This document shows, in pieces, positions 14,791-23,765 of a stretch of 28,403 bases of DNA. Each line of letters begins with the position of its first letter. The stretch's first letter is position 1. The position numbers and the translations under genes were made by a program. Source of the DNA: an uncultured Carnobacteriaceae bacterium. GTDB taxonomy: Bacteria; Bacillota; Bacilli; Lactobacillales; Aerococcaceae. The notes below the pieces were generated by a model. That model was not told the DNA's origin. It saw only the letters and a list, made by a program, of their open reading frames with translations, and ran no database searches. Location of the stretch: NCBI GenBank assembly GCA_938039195.1, contig CALHVK010000139.1, forward strand, positions 1 through 28,403, written 5' to 3'.

Positions 14791-15504
14791 TTATAACGGC
14801 TTCTTCAATGGAATCCCCGGTTTTCTTGGATACTTATTCGGTGTTTCCTTTGTCTTTAAAATCGTAACGACATGACGGTTTCCGCCTTCATATGGCAAGT
14901 CGAAAGACACGTCCCCTTCTACTTTCCCGCCAAGAATCGCGATGGCTTTTTTTGCTTCTTCCAATTCTACTTCGGTATGCGCTGCTTTTAACGCGAGGAA
15001 ATAGCCCTGCTTTTTCACGAGTGGCATGCAAAATTCGCTCAATACACTGAGTTTGGCAACGGCACGAGCAGTCACCACATCAAACGATGCACGAAAATCC
15101 TTGTTTTGCCCAAAGGTTTCAGCGCGGTCATGGAAACACTGCACGTCTTTTAGCCCAAGCGTCTCCACTAATGTATTCAAGAAGGTAATGCGTTTATTCA
15201 ACGAATCCACAATCGTCACTTTCAAGTCTGGGAAGACGATTTTCAGCGGAATACTTGGAAATCCTGCACCCGCACCCACGTCGCAAAGCGTTTGGTCGGT
15301 CAATTCGTGATGGAATCCAAGCGCCAATGAATCATAGAAATGCTTCAAATACACGCCCTCTTCATCCGTAATCGCCGTCAAGTTCATCTTCTCATTCCAT
15401 TCCACTAATAGATGAAAATATTGGTCGAACTGCTTCTTTTGCACATCTGATAATGTAATCCCATGCACTTCTTGGAGTCTTTGATAAAATTCTTCTGGTT
15501 TCAT
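14791..15504 (-). CDS. rsmG: 16S rRNA (guanine527-N7)-methyltransferase
   Basis: Methylates N7 of G527 in the 530 loop of 16S rRNA; its loss gives low-level streptomycin resistance. The 237-residue protein has the SAM motif [16 protein letters not shown], the upstream [10 protein letters not shown] signature and the VTARAVA motif of the family. A basic C-terminal extension ([14 protein letters not shown]) is also typical. Ribosome site AAGGAGGCG precedes ATG 15504, ten bases past mnmG. Confidence 0.96.
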   Translation of the reverse strand: MKPEEFYQRLQEVHGITLSDVQKKQFDQYFHLLVEWNEKMNLTAITDEEGVYLKHFYDSLALGFHHELTDQTLCDVGAGAGFPSIPLKIVFPDLKVTIVDSLNKRITFLNTLVETLGLKDVQCFHDRAETFGQNKDFRASFDVVTARAVAKLSVLSEFCMPLVKKQGYFLALKAAHTEVELEEAKKAIAILGGKVEGDVSFDLPYEGGNRHVVTILKTKETPNKYPRKPGIPLKKPL

Positions 15505-15514
15505 ACGCGCCTCC

Positions 15515-17413
15515 TTATTCTTGTACTTTAGCGATCTTGCCTTGTTCGATATAGACCATCAAGATCGATACGTCGGCTGGATTCACCCCACTAATACGGC
15601 TCGCTTGCGCAATCGTTTCTGGTTGAATCAATTTCAAGCGTTGACGCGCTTCTGTCGCAAGTCCATTAATCGCATCATAGTCGATATTGGCAGGAATACG
15701 TTTGGCTTCCATGCGTTTTAATTTCTCCACTTTTTCAATCGCTTTGGCAATATACCCTTCGTATTTAATCGAGATTTCTACTTGTTCTTTCACTTCACGA
15801 GAGACTTCTACCGTTTCACCGGCAAAGCCTACTAATTCGTCATAGCTTAATTCTGGGCGTTTCAACAAGTCGCTTAGAAGGATGCCGTCTTTCAATTCCG
15901 CAGATCCTTTTTCTGCCAAGAACGCTTGTAATTCAGCAGTTGGCTTCAAGCGAATCGATTGCATGCGTTTGATTTCGGCTTCAATCGCTTCTTGTTTTGC
16001 TTGGAACTCGGCATAACGTTCGTCGTCAATCAATCCAAGTTCGCGTCCTTTTTCTGTTAAACGTAAATCGGCATTATCATGACGAAGCAAGAGACGATAT
16101 TCTGCACGAGAGGTTAATAGACGGTAAGGTTCTGTCGTTCCTTTTGTAACCAAGTCATCCACCAATACGCCGATATACGCATCGCTTCGGCCAAGAATAA
16201 ATGGCTCTTCTCCGCGAATCTTACGCACGGCATTAATCCCAGCGTAGAGCCCTTGCCCTGCCGCTTCTTCATATCCACTCGTACCGTTCATTTGTCCGGC
16301 AGTGAATAAATTTTGAACGAGTTTTGTTTCAAAGGTATTCTTCAATTGGTGCGGCACGACCACATCGTACTCGATGGCGTAACCCGTACGCATCATCTCC
16401 GCATTTTCCAACCCTTCCACGCTACGAATCATCTTGATTTGCACGTCTTCTGGAAGCGAAGTCGATAACCCTTGAATGTAGACCTCTTCCGTGTTTTCTC
16501 CTTCTGGCTCTAAGAAAATTTGGTGACGAGGCTTGTCGCTGAAACGAACGATTTTATCTTCAATCGATGGACAGTAACGCGCGCCGACCCCTTCTACAAT
16601 CCCTGTAAACATCGGTGCACGGTGTAAGTTCTCACGAATTGTTTCATGAGTCCCTTCATTCGTATACGTTAACCAGCAAGGAATTTGGTCATAGCGGTAG
16701 TCTTCGTCTTTGGATGTAAAACTAAATAAGTTTGGCGTATCGTCCCCTGGTTGAATTTCTGTTTTACTATAATCAATCGATGAGCCTTTGATACGTGGCG
16801 GAGTTCCTGTTTTGAAACGCGCCAATTCAAAGCCTAATTCGAGTAAGTTCTCTGATAATTTAATCGATGGTTGTGAGTTATTGGCACCCGATGAATATTT
16901 CAATTCACCGATAATAATTTGACCACGAGAAGACGTTCCAGCCGTTAACACAACTGCTTTTGAACGATAGATGGCACCCGTATTCGTGATTACCCCTTTA
17001 CATACGCCATCTTCAACAATCAATTCTTCCGCAATCCCTTGGCGTAAATCCAAGTTTTCTTGCTTCTCGATTGTCTTCTTCATTTCTTGCGCGTATAAAT
17101 GCTTATCTGCTTGAGCGCGTAAGGCACGTACAGCAGGACCTTTCCCAGTGTTCAGCATACGCATTTGAATATACGTTTTATCGATGTTGCGACCCATCTC
17201 GCCCCCAAGAGCGTCGATTTCACGCACAACAACCCCTTTGGCAGGTCCGCCTACAGATGGGTTACATGGCATGAAGGCCACCATTTCTAAGTTCATTGTG
17301 AGTAATAATGTCTTTGCGCCCATACGTGCACTTGCTAGCGCCGCTTCGCTTCCGGCATGTCCTGCACCGACAACAACAACATCATAATTTCCAGCTTCGT
17401 AAGTTGTTACCAT
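15515..17413 (-). CDS. mnmG: tRNA uridine-5-carboxymethylaminomethyl modification enzyme, FAD-binding subunit
   Basis: With MnmE, builds the carboxymethylaminomethyl group on the wobble uridine of several tRNAs. The 632-residue product has the N-terminal FAD motif [12 protein letters not shown], the [12 protein letters not shown] signature, and the [12 protein letters not shown] and [17 protein letters not shown] motifs. The C-terminal helical domain ends [20 protein letters not shown]. The start at ATG 17413 has AAAGGAGA; a longer frame to 17440 lies in the nudix gene. Placed between the NUDIX gene and rsmG. Confidence 0.97.
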   Translation of the reverse strand: MVTTYEAGNYDVVVVGAGHAGSEAALASARMGAKTLLLTMNLEMVAFMPCNPSVGGPAKGVVVREIDALGGEMGRNIDKTYIQMRMLNTGKGPAVRALRAQADKHLYAQEMKKTIEKQENLDLRQGIAEELIVEDGVCKGVITNTGAIYRSKAVVLTAGTSSRGQIIIGELKYSSGANNSQPSIKLSENLLELGFELARFKTGTPPRIKGSSIDYSKTEIQPGDDTPNLFSFTSKDEDYRYDQIPCWLTYTNEGTHETIRENLHRAPMFTGIVEGVGARYCPSIEDKIVRFSDKPRHQIFLEPEGENTEEVYIQGLSTSLPEDVQIKMIRSVEGLENAEMMRTGYAIEYDVVVPHQLKNTFETKLVQNLFTAGQMNGTSGYEEAAGQGLYAGINAVRKIRGEEPFILGRSDAYIGVLVDDLVTKGTTEPYRLLTSRAEYRLLLRHDNADLRLTEKGRELGLIDDERYAEFQAKQEAIEAEIKRMQSIRLKPTAELQAFLAEKGSAELKDGILLSDLLKRPELSYDELVGFAGETVEVSREVKEQVEISIKYEGYIAKAIEKVEKLKRMEAKRIPANIDYDAINGLATEARQRLKLIQPETIAQASRISGVNPADVSILMVYIEQGKIAKVQE

Positions 17414-17423
17414 AGTCTCTCCT

Positions 17424-17900
17424 TTACTTTCTTTCTCCATAAAATTCTACATTGTGACTGACATATTCTCCCGCTTCATAGATGAATTTCGCAGAAAAGA
17501 ACGGTTGATTCCCTAAAATCCACTCTAAGAAGATGCGGTCCCCTTCCCACGAAGGCTTCCTTAGGATTTCATCATACGGAACCCATTCCAGCGTCCCTTC
17601 TGGCGAATCAATCAGCTCTCCTGAAAACTCCGTCACACGAAAAACATACGTATACCAATCGTGTCCTGGGGTGAATTCTGGGAAGGTGATAATTCCTTTC
17701 ATCTCCATCTTCGTAGCCGTCAGTCCTGTTTCTTCAAAAATCTCACGCACGGCACATTCTTCTGGAGTCTCTGCTGCTTCGAGCTTGCCACCTACGCCAA
17801 TGTATTTGCCCTCATGGACATCATTTGGCTTCTTGTTGCGTAATAACAGTAAAAATTCTTTTCCATTGTCCAAATAACAAATGGTTGCTAGCTTCGTCAT
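17424..17900 (-). CDS. MutT-like NUDIX hydrolase (probable 8-oxo-dGTP diphosphatase)
   Basis: A 158-residue NUDIX enzyme with an intact box, [20 protein letters not shown] then ETGL (G-x5-E-x7-R-E-x2-E-E-x-G pattern). Its [11 protein letters not shown] entry resembles the MutT/YjhB group that cleans 8-oxo-dGTP, but the substrate is not fixed by sequence. The start at the second ATG (17900) is preferred, as AAGGAGG is eight bases upstream; the first ATG is only two to three bases from it. Here it is inserted between mnmE and mnmG, which are usually adjacent, and follows the structured element. Confidence 0.85.
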   Translation of the reverse strand: MTKLATICYLDNGKEFLLLLRNKKPNDVHEGKYIGVGGKLEAAETPEECAVREIFEETGLTATKMEMKGIITFPEFTPGHDWYTYVFRVTEFSGELIDSPEGTLEWVPYDEILRKPSWEGDRIFLEWILGNQPFFSAKFIYEAGEYVSHNVEFYGERK

Positions 17901-17938
17901 CAGCATTTCCTCCTTGTACCTTTCGTTGAAAGAGTTAT

Positions 17939-18237
17939 AACTTCAATTCTTTACAGATGCGCCCGAACCTTAGGGAACATCACACTCTCAATGAGGAGCG
18001 TTCACTCATTCGGTTGATTTGTCTTACCCAAGAGATAAAACGGAAATTCTTACGGATTCTATAGGAATCCTTCACAGTGCGAAGGATTCGTAATGGGGAA
18101 TAGCAACCAATGTGAATTACTGACTCTAGGGTTGTAACCCGTAGAGTCAGTTTGAAGCTTGGTAGGAATTGAGACGTAAGGCTCAATCCGATGCCCCATT
18201 ATCGCTACTATGAAGATATCCGTAAAGAATTGAAGTT
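17939..18237 (-). repeat. Multi-branched structured element e1 between mnmE and nudix
   Basis: A gene-free 338-base gap is filled by a structured element. The outer stem is 16 perfect pairs (17939-17954 with 18222-18237). Inside are an 8-bp stem (18091-18098 with 18194-18201), a hairpin of 10 plus 5 pairs (18119-18151), a GGA-TTGAG stem (18165-18173 with 18182-18189), a perfect 9-bp hairpin (18065-18073 with 18081-18089) and a 6-bp hairpin (17990-17995 with 18005-18010). On the minus strand about 90 bases match the 28 kb element e2, with paired changes in shared stems. The arm 18218-18227 could alternatively pair with 18049-18057. It may be an RNA (in the nudix-mnmG leader) or a mobile palindromic repeat. 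Confidence 0.8.
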
Positions 18238-18244
18238 TTAGCTC

Positions 18245-19633
18245 TTATTTCCCTAAACAGAACTGACTGAATAATTGTGTTAACAGCTCGTCTTGAACAG
18301 TGTCGCCTGTGATTTCCCCTAAGAGATCCCAAGCACGGGTAAAATCGATTTGGATTAAATCAACCGGCATGCCCATGTCGACCCCGTTCGCTACTTCTTG
18401 CAGCGCTTGTTCTGCTTTTTCAAGAAGCGCAATATGACGCGTGTTCGATAAGTATGTTGCGTCGCGCTCGTTCATTTGCCCTTGGAAGAAGTAATCGGCA
18501 ATCTTTTCTTCCAATTGGTCGATGCCTTCTTTTTTGAGCATAGACGTTGTGACAATCTCGCTGTCTGTCGCGAATTCTTTCACCTTATCCATGTCAATTT
18601 TCGTTGGTAGGTCTGTCTTGTTTAATAAAATAATGCGTTTGAAGTCTTTCGTTTGTTCTAATAAGCGGAGGTCTTCGTCCATCAACTCTTCGCTTTGATT
18701 TAAAATCAAGAGCACGAAATCCGCTTCATTTAACGCTTTACGGCTTCGTTCTACCCCGATTCGTTCAACAACGTCATCCGTTTCACGAATTCCGGCCGTA
18801 TCAATCAGTTGGAGCGGCACGCCACGAACATTCACGTACTCTTCAATCGTGTCACGAGTCGTTCCAGCGATATCCGTTACGATGGCTTTTTCTTCGCGTA
18901 ATAACACGTTCAATAGACTCGATTTCCCTACGTTTGGACGCCCAACGATAGCCGTCTTCAATCCGTCACGCAAAATTTTTCCTTGACTTGCCGTGTTTAG
19001 CAATGCGCGAATGCCTTGTGAGACTTGCTCCGTCTTTTCGCGCAACAATTGCAAGGTCATTTCTTCCACGTCGTCGTATTCCGGATAGTCGATATTCACT
19101 TCCACTTGCGCTAAAGTATTTAAGATTTCTTGTCGTAAATTCTGAATTAACTTCGAGAGTTCTCCGTCGAGTTGGCGCATCGCCATTTGCATCGATTTAT
19201 CCGTTTTAGCACGAATCAAATCCATCACGGCTTCTGCTTGTGACAAGTCGATACGGCCATTTAAGAAGGCACGTTTTGTAAACTCACCAGGCTCTGCTAA
19301 GCGTGCTCCCATTCGAAGAACGAGTTGCAAGATGCGGTTAATCGCCACAATCCCACCGTGACAGTTAATTTCTACAATATCTTCCCGCGTGAAAGTTTTC
19401 GGCGCACGGAGCACTGTCACCATCACTTCATCAATGACTTCACTGTTCTTTGGATCCACGATATGCCCATAATGAATCGTATGACTTGGTTGTTCTTTCA
19501 ATCGTTTCTCTTTCAATCGATACACTTCATCGGCAATGCGAATCGCATCGTCTCCACTGATACGAACAATCCCGATAGCCCCTTCGCCAGGCGCCGTTGA
19601 AATCGCCGCAATGGTATCAAATTCTGTCTGCAT
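18245..19633 (-). CDS. mnmE: tRNA modification GTPase
   Basis: GTPase partner of MnmG in wobble-uridine modification. The 462-residue protein has the N-terminal formyl-THF-binding domain (opening [20 protein letters not shown]), a helical domain, and an inserted G domain with P-loop GRPNVGKSS, switch [16 protein letters not shown], and NKTD. The conserved C-terminal FCLGK with the essential Cys is present. ATG 19633 is chosen with GAGGGA upstream; the longer frame to 19708 spans the attenuator hairpin and is not coding. It is the first gene of the mnmE-nudix-mnmG-rsmG-lipoprotein run, although e1 separates it from nudix. Confidence 0.96.
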   Translation of the reverse strand: MQTEFDTIAAISTAPGEGAIGIVRISGDDAIRIADEVYRLKEKRLKEQPSHTIHYGHIVDPKNSEVIDEVMVTVLRAPKTFTREDIVEINCHGGIVAINRILQLVLRMGARLAEPGEFTKRAFLNGRIDLSQAEAVMDLIRAKTDKSMQMAMRQLDGELSKLIQNLRQEILNTLAQVEVNIDYPEYDDVEEMTLQLLREKTEQVSQGIRALLNTASQGKILRDGLKTAIVGRPNVGKSSLLNVLLREEKAIVTDIAGTTRDTIEEYVNVRGVPLQLIDTAGIRETDDVVERIGVERSRKALNEADFVLLILNQSEELMDEDLRLLEQTKDFKRIILLNKTDLPTKIDMDKVKEFATDSEIVTTSMLKKEGIDQLEEKIADYFFQGQMNERDATYLSNTRHIALLEKAEQALQEVANGVDMGMPVDLIQIDFTRAWDLLGEITGDTVQDELLTQLFSQFCLGK

Positions 19634-19661
19634 ACTATCCCTCACTTCCGTTTCATTGCAC

Positions 19662-19711
19662 AAAAAAAGTGCACACTCCACCCCTACATGTTCTAGGGTG
19701 GCTCGCACTTT
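19662..19711 (-). terminator. Terminator-like hairpin in the mnmE leader (candidate attenuator)
   Basis: Minus-strand AAAGTGC (19711-19705), then an inner CCACCCTA stem (19701-19694 with 19678-19686), an internal loop, and GCACTTT closing, followed by seven Ts (19662-19668). It sits downstream of the mnmE promoter and 29 bases before the start codon, with no upstream minus-strand gene to terminate. That location suggests premature termination control of mnmE. Confidence 0.7.
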
Positions 19712-19737
19712 GACTGCTAACCGATATTCTCAAAGAG

Positions 19738-19743
19738 ATTATA
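19738..19743 (-). promoter_or_regulatory. mnmE promoter -10 box
   Basis: A perfect TATAAT on the minus strand about 100 bases before the mnmE ATG; -35 box is weak. The transcript would start near 19731 and include the terminator-like hairpin. Confidence 0.6.
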
Positions 19744-19833
19744 CACTATTTTCCTTAGAATTCATAGGCAGAAAGATAGATTGGATAAATTCCCAGCGTT
19801 TTTTATTTTCTTTGTAAAATTCTATACTTCTCG

Positions 19834-19862
19834 TTGCACTCTTTCTCAAAACAAGATACAAT
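19834..19862 (+). promoter_or_regulatory. Promoter of the aminotransferase gene
   Basis: TTGCAC (19834-19839) and TACAAT (19857-19862) with an exact 17-base spacer, 28 bases before the ATG. It diverges from the mnmE promoter. Confidence 0.75.
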
Positions 19863-19890
19863 TTCCCTATGAATAAAAAGGAGGATTCCT

Positions 19891-21057
19891 ATGACAGTAG
19901 AACATCCATTTAACAAAATCGTAGAAGGCATTGGAGTTTCTGACATTCGTCAATTCGACGCAGAAGTTTCTTCGATTCCTGGCATTATCAAATTAACTCT
20001 TGGAGAACCAAACTTTGACACACCTGAGCATATTAAAGAGGCGGCTATCCAAGCGATTAAAGACAACCACTCACACTACACACCAAACTCAGGGATTCCT
20101 GAATTACGACAAGCTGCGGCTGAGTATTACAACAAGAAATTTAATTTCAATTACACAGCTGACCAAGTGATTACAACCATCGGGGCAACAGAAGGGATTG
20201 CGTCAAGCTTACAAGCCATCTTAAATCCTGGTGACACCGTCATCGTGCCAACACCAGTCTTCCCACTATACTTGCCAATCACATTGGTGAACCAAGGGAA
20301 CTTCATTACGGTGGACACAAGTGAAGACGGCTTCGTTTTAACAGCAGATAAATTACGCGAAACCATCGAAGCAAACCCAGACAAAAACTTCAAAGCGGTT
20401 GTTCTTGTATACCCAAGTAACCCAACAGGCGTAACTTACTCTAAAGAACAATTAGAAGACTTAGCCGAAGTGATTAAAGAGCACCAACTATGGGCACTTT
20501 GCGATGAAGTATACGCAGAATTAACATACGACAAGACTCACTACTCTCTTGCGAATATTTTACCTGACCAAACGATTGTCATCACTGGTTTATCAAAATC
20601 ACACGCAATGACAGGATGGCGTATCGGATTCATCTTAGGGCCAACACACTTCATAAACGAAGTCGTAAAAACACACCAATACATGGTGACAGCTCCAACA
20701 AGCTTTGCGCAATACGGAGCGCTTGCGGCGATGTTACACGGCCAAGATGACTGCGCGAAAATGATGGTTGAATATAGCGAACGTCGTGACTACCTTGCTG
20801 CTGAATTGAAGAAACTTGGCTTTGAAGTGGCAAGTCCTGACGGAGCGTTCTACTTATTCGCGAAGATTCCTGCAAAATGCGGAACGGACTCATGGGCATT
20901 CGTTCGCGATCTTGCTCCAAAAGCAAAAGTAGCGCTCATTCCAGGGGTATCTTTTGGACCTGGTGGCGAAAGCTATGTTCGCTTCAGTTACGCTGCTTCA
21001 ATGGAAAACTTAAAAGAAGTTGTTGCTCGTTTAACAACTTACTTAGCAAATATCTAA
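19891..21057 (+). CDS. Class I PLP-dependent aminotransferase (PatA/AraT-like)
   Basis: A 388-residue fold-type I aminotransferase of subgroup I-gamma. The PLP lysine is in GLSKSHAMTGWRIGF, the cofactor Asp in LCDEVYAEL and the substrate-binding Arg in YVRFSYAASMENL; VYPSNPTGV is also conserved. Closest family patterns are PatA (N-acetyl-LL-diaminopimelate aminotransferase, lysine pathway) and the aromatic/methionine aminotransferase AraT of lactic acid bacteria; I cannot separate these. Ribosome site AAAGGAGG precedes ATG 19891. It is monocistronic, ending in the palindrome cluster. Confidence 0.88.
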   Translation: MTVEHPFNKIVEGIGVSDIRQFDAEVSSIPGIIKLTLGEPNFDTPEHIKEAAIQAIKDNHSHYTPNSGIPELRQAAAEYYNKKFNFNYTADQVITTIGATEGIASSLQAILNPGDTVIVPTPVFPLYLPITLVNQGNFITVDTSEDGFVLTADKLRETIEANPDKNFKAVVLVYPSNPTGVTYSKEQLEDLAEVIKEHQLWALCDEVYAELTYDKTHYSLANILPDQTIVITGLSKSHAMTGWRIGFILGPTHFINEVVKTHQYMVTAPTSFAQYGALAAMLHGQDDCAKMMVEYSERRDYLAAELKKLGFEVASPDGAFYLFAKIPAKCGTDSWAFVRDLAPKAKVALIPGVSFGPGGESYVRFSYAASMENLKEVVARLTTYLANI

Positions 21058-21066
21058 AAATTTGAG

Positions 21067-21100
21067 AGGCGAAAAAGACCATATATGGTCTTTTTTGCCT
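21067..21100 (+). terminator. Palindromic terminator after the aminotransferase
   Basis: A 24-bp perfect palindrome (21072-21095) with core CCATATATGG and A/T-tracts on either side; AGGC/GCCT flanks extend the pairing to 21067-21100. Confidence 0.82.
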
Positions 21101-21110
21101 TCTAGCTTTT

Positions 21111-21146
21111 AAACGATATAGCTTATATACTATATCGTTTTTATTT
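21111..21146 (+). repeat. Second hairpin of the palindrome cluster
   Basis: An 11-bp stem (21111-21121 with 21130-21140) with loop CTTATATA, followed by a T-rich tract, as in an intrinsic terminator. Confidence 0.65.
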
Positions 21147-21162
21147 TTTAAAAACTCCTATG

Positions 21163-21200
21163 AAAACACGCAATTACCATATATGGTAATTGCGTGTTTT
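21163..21200. repeat. 38-bp perfect palindrome with CATATATG core
   Basis: AAAACACGCAATTACCATA and its exact reverse complement, without spacer. It has T-rich flanks and could act as a terminator, but it repeats the CATATATG centre of the neighbouring palindromes, suggesting a shared origin. Confidence 0.8.
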
Positions 21201-21299
21201 TCTTTCTGAAACGTTCATCTCCTATTGTAGATAAATACAGTCCTGAGACTATCATGAAGGCATTATTGACAGTGAAAATACTGAAGACGAATAAAAAAT

Positions 21300-21341
21300 A
21301 AAAGATCTAAAATTATCATATATGATAATTTTAGATCTTTT
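21300..21341. terminator. 42-bp perfect palindrome, terminator of sdaAB-sdaAA-msrA
   Basis: A perfect palindrome centred on CATATATG (AAAGATCTAAAATTATCATA and its complement) plus one flanking pair. Minus-strand T-rich sequence follows. It starts three bases after the msrA stop. Confidence 0.85.
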
Positions 21342-21343
21342 TC

Positions 21344-21865
21344 TTATTTCCAAATACTGTTGATAAAAGTGTCACGACCTGAAAGTCCGCGGTAACGTTT
21401 ATAATGCTCTGGATCCTTCTTGTAGAAATCTTGGTGATATTCTTCTGCAGGATAGAACGTGCTTGCAGGCTCGATTTTTGTCACGATATCTTTTTTGAAT
21501 CGTCCGCTGGCTTGCAAGGCTGCTTTTGAAGCTTCCGCAATCTTTCTTTGTTCTTCTGAGTGATAGAAGATGACTGGGCGGTAGGAATCTCCACGGTCCA
21601 CGAATTGTCCCATGGCATCCGTTGGGTCCGTTTGTTGCCAGTACACTTCTACGAGTTTTTCATAAGGGAATACTTCTGGGTCGAACGTGATTTGCACGGC
21701 CTCGGTATGTCCTGTTGTTCCGCTACATACTTCCTTGTATGTCGGATTTTCTTTGTGGCCGCCTGTGTATCCTGAGATCACAGACTCGATTCCTGGTTGG
21801 CTGTCAAATGGCTTCACCATGCACCAGAAACAGCCTCCTGCAAATGTAGCAATTTCTTTTGCCAT
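21344..21865 (-). CDS. msrA: Peptide-methionine (S)-S-oxide reductase
   Basis: Repairs oxidised methionine. The 173-residue protein has the catalytic GGCFWCMV (Cys 12 nucleophile), the [20 protein letters not shown] block and the [12 protein letters not shown] tail motif. Ribosome site GGAGGA precedes the ATG. It is downstream of sdaAB and sdaAA by 11 bases in one operon and is ended by a palindromic terminator. No MsrB domain or gene is attached. Confidence 0.96.
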   Translation of the reverse strand: MAKEIATFAGGCFWCMVKPFDSQPGIESVISGYTGGHKENPTYKEVCSGTTGHTEAVQITFDPEVFPYEKLVEVYWQQTDPTDAMGQFVDRGDSYRPVIFYHSEEQRKIAEASKAALQASGRFKKDIVTKIEPASTFYPAEEYHQDFYKKDPEHYKRYRGLSGRDTFINSIWK

Positions 21866-21876
21866 GTGTATTCCTC

Positions 21877-22779
21877 CTAGTCTTGTTCCGGGTTCAGTGA
21901 AACATCTTCCCCGAAAATGCGCATCTTAATCGCGACACCTGTTCTTGTGCCTGCCAATCCACCAAGTCCCGTTTCACGGAGTTCTCGTGGCATTCTTACC
22001 CCGATACTGCGCATCGCTTCAATAGTTTCATCGGCTGGTATCACGTTTGTAATGCCCGCAAGTGCCATATCTGCGGCAATCAACGCATTTCCCGCGCCAA
22101 TCGCATTCCGCTTCACGCACGGCACTTCTACAAGACCGGCTACAGGGTCACAGACAAGTCCTAATAAATTCCCAAGCGCTGTCGCAAAGGCTTCAGAACT
22201 CTCTTGCGGTGTTCCACCGGCTGCTTCAACGGCTGCGGCTGCGGCCATCGCACTGGCACTTCCGACTTCGGCTTGGCATCCACCTGTCGCCCCGGCAATC
22301 ATCGCGTTATTGGCCACGACCATCCCAAAGGCTGCCGAAGTAAAGAGGAAACGAACTTGTTGTTCATGGTTCAAGTTCATTGTATCGGAAATCGAGAACA
22401 CAACGCCAGGTAAGGTTCCACTCGCTCCTGCTGTTGGAGTCGCACACACAAGCCCCATTGCAGCATTGACTTCGTTTGTCCCAAGCGCGTATTGTACCCC
22501 CGCTAGAATACTATCTCCCGACAATGTTTTCCCACGTTCACGATATTTCTTCATCTTTAACGCGTCGCCACCCGTTAAGCCTGTTGGAGAGAACACTCCC
22601 TCTCCTTCCACGCTTCGTTCAACGGCGTTCTTCATCGTTTGTAAGTTTTTTTCCATTTTTTCCCAGATGTACTTACGACTTTGCTGGGTCATTTCCATTT
22701 CCTGTTCAATCATGATTTCCGAAATGGGTTTCTTTTGTTCTGTTGCTAATGCTACCAATTCTTTAATGGTCGAAAACAT
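21877..22779 (-). CDS. sdaAA: L-serine dehydratase, alpha subunit
   Basis: With SdaAB, deaminates L-serine to pyruvate and ammonia through an oxygen-sensitive [4Fe-4S] cluster. The 300-residue product is the iron-sulfur-binding subunit: it carries [27 protein letters not shown] and [20 protein letters not shown], providing the conserved cysteines. The N-terminal [11 protein letters not shown] is typical. It starts 21 bases after sdaAB. Ribosome site AAGGAAGG. Confidence 0.95.
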   Translation of the reverse strand: MFSTIKELVALATEQKKPISEIMIEQEMEMTQQSRKYIWEKMEKNLQTMKNAVERSVEGEGVFSPTGLTGGDALKMKKYRERGKTLSGDSILAGVQYALGTNEVNAAMGLVCATPTAGASGTLPGVVFSISDTMNLNHEQQVRFLFTSAAFGMVVANNAMIAGATGGCQAEVGSASAMAAAAAVEAAGGTPQESSEAFATALGNLLGLVCDPVAGLVEVPCVKRNAIGAGNALIAADMALAGITNVIPADETIEAMRSIGVRMPRELRETGLGGLAGTRTGVAIKMRIFGEDVSLNPEQD

Positions 22780-22800
22780 TGCAAACTTCCTTCCTTATCA

Positions 22801-23478
22801 TCACGCAAACATGTAGATGTTATGCGTTTTTCTTAATGTTTGTATTTGTTCTTTTAATTCTGGGGATAATAAATCAACAAGCTCATATCCCATCATTTGG
22901 CTATCTTCTGTCATTTCCACTCGTTGTTTTGAAATGGTAACGCCATGTTCGTGTAGTAAATGGTAGAGAACAGGCATTTCCCCCAGAGATACCACTTCAA
23001 GTAAAACCGGAAGCGGACCTGATAAATCCATCTTAAAGCCATCCACCTCGATGTACTTCACTTCCACTGCTCCACCACCAACAGAGGTCCCAATAAGGCG
23101 AATCGTACGTTTCTCATCGCTCAAGGTCAAATCTGCAGTATTGGCGTGATTCACAGGGCTTGGTTCTTTTCGCTCGACAAATTCAATATGCATCCCTTCG
23201 GATACCGCAATCTCAACGGCACGCGGCACGCGAACATCATCTGTCGCAAAGCCTAAGATTCCACTAATAATTGCAAAATCCGTTCCATGTCCCTTATGCG
23301 TTTCAGAGAATGACTCATAATAGTCGCATCTCACATTCTTTGGTGTGCCACCGAATAATTGTCTCGCAAGAGCACCAATCGCAATCGCTCCAGCAGTATG
23401 TGAAGAAGAAGGGCCCACCATAATCGGACCAATAATATCAAAACAGCTCTTATAATTTTGTACTTTATTTCCTTCCAT
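22801..23478 (-). CDS. sdaAB: L-serine dehydratase, beta subunit
   Basis: The partner subunit of the two-component, Firmicute-type L-serine dehydratase. It has the signature SCFDIIGPIMVGPSSSHTAGA near the N-terminus and a C-terminal ACT-like regulatory domain (PVLYHLLHEHGVTISKQRVE). The product is 225 residues from ATG 23478; an ATG three codons earlier abuts the AAAGG site, so the second is preferred, with modest certainty. It heads the sdaAB-sdaAA-msrA operon with its own promoter. Confidence 0.94.
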   Translation of the reverse strand: MEGNKVQNYKSCFDIIGPIMVGPSSSHTAGAIAIGALARQLFGGTPKNVRCDYYESFSETHKGHGTDFAIISGILGFATDDVRVPRAVEIAVSEGMHIEFVERKEPSPVNHANTADLTLSDEKRTIRLIGTSVGGGAVEVKYIEVDGFKMDLSGPLPVLLEVVSLGEMPVLYHLLHEHGVTISKQRVEMTEDSQMMGYELVDLLSPELKEQIQTLRKTHNIYMFA

Positions 23479-23504
23479 GTCGGCCATCCTTTCTTTGCCT
23501 TTCT

Positions 23505-23533
23505 ATCGTATCAGTATCCGCCTTTAATGTAAA
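23505..23533 (-). promoter_or_regulatory. Promoter of sdaAB-sdaAA-msrA
   Basis: Minus-strand TTTACA (23528-23533) and TACGAT (23505-23510), 17-base spacer, 27 bases before the start. Confidence 0.65.
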
Positions 23534-23668
23534 TTATTTTTGACTTAAAGGAGGCTCTACTCAGCGATTTTTAGCATTCTTTAACTTCTTTTGTAAAATC
23601 CCTAAATGCACTTAAGCATGAATTTTTAGAAATTCCGTTGAAAACCCTCGTAATCCCCCGCCTTTTTA

Positions 23669-23708
23669 TGAAAACGCTATTGACGAAAGCGCTAAAAAAA
23701 CTTACAAT
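23669..23708 (+). promoter_or_regulatory. Promoter of gntR-agaS-nagA-lacD with two cre-like sites
   Basis: TTGACG (23680-23685) and TACAAT (23703-23708) with an exact 17-base spacer. TGAAAACGCTATTG (23669-23682) and CGAAAGCGCTAAAA (23684-23697) each fit 12 of 14 positions of the CcpA cre consensus and flank or cover the -35 box. Carbon catabolite repression is the likely meaning. Confidence 0.72.
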
Positions 23709-23714
23709 GGTATT

Positions 23715-23732
23715 AACTGGTAGTGACCAGTT
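23715..23732 (+). promoter_or_regulatory. Operator of the GntR/HutC-family repressor
   Basis: AACTGGT-AGTG-ACCAGTT, a perfect seven-base inverted repeat seven bases after the -10 box, at the expected transcription start. It is of the TGGT-N-ACCA type bound by NagR/DasR-like regulators, so it is probably the autoregulatory site of the gene that follows. Confidence 0.78.
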
Positions 23733-23765
23733 GTAGAAGAGTTTTTTACGAAAGGAGGAACCGAT

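Noticed and set aside
19633..19743. T-box or tRNA-sensing leader before mnmE
   Set aside because: The leader is only about 100 bases and I see no T-box bulge sequence or specifier loop; a simple attenuator is the more modest reading.
21917..22816. 299-codon plus-strand open frame opposite sdaAA
   Set aside because: Mirror frame of sdaAA; the Ala/Pro/Ser-rich translation is typical of an antisense shadow and the sdaAA motifs are intact on the other strand.
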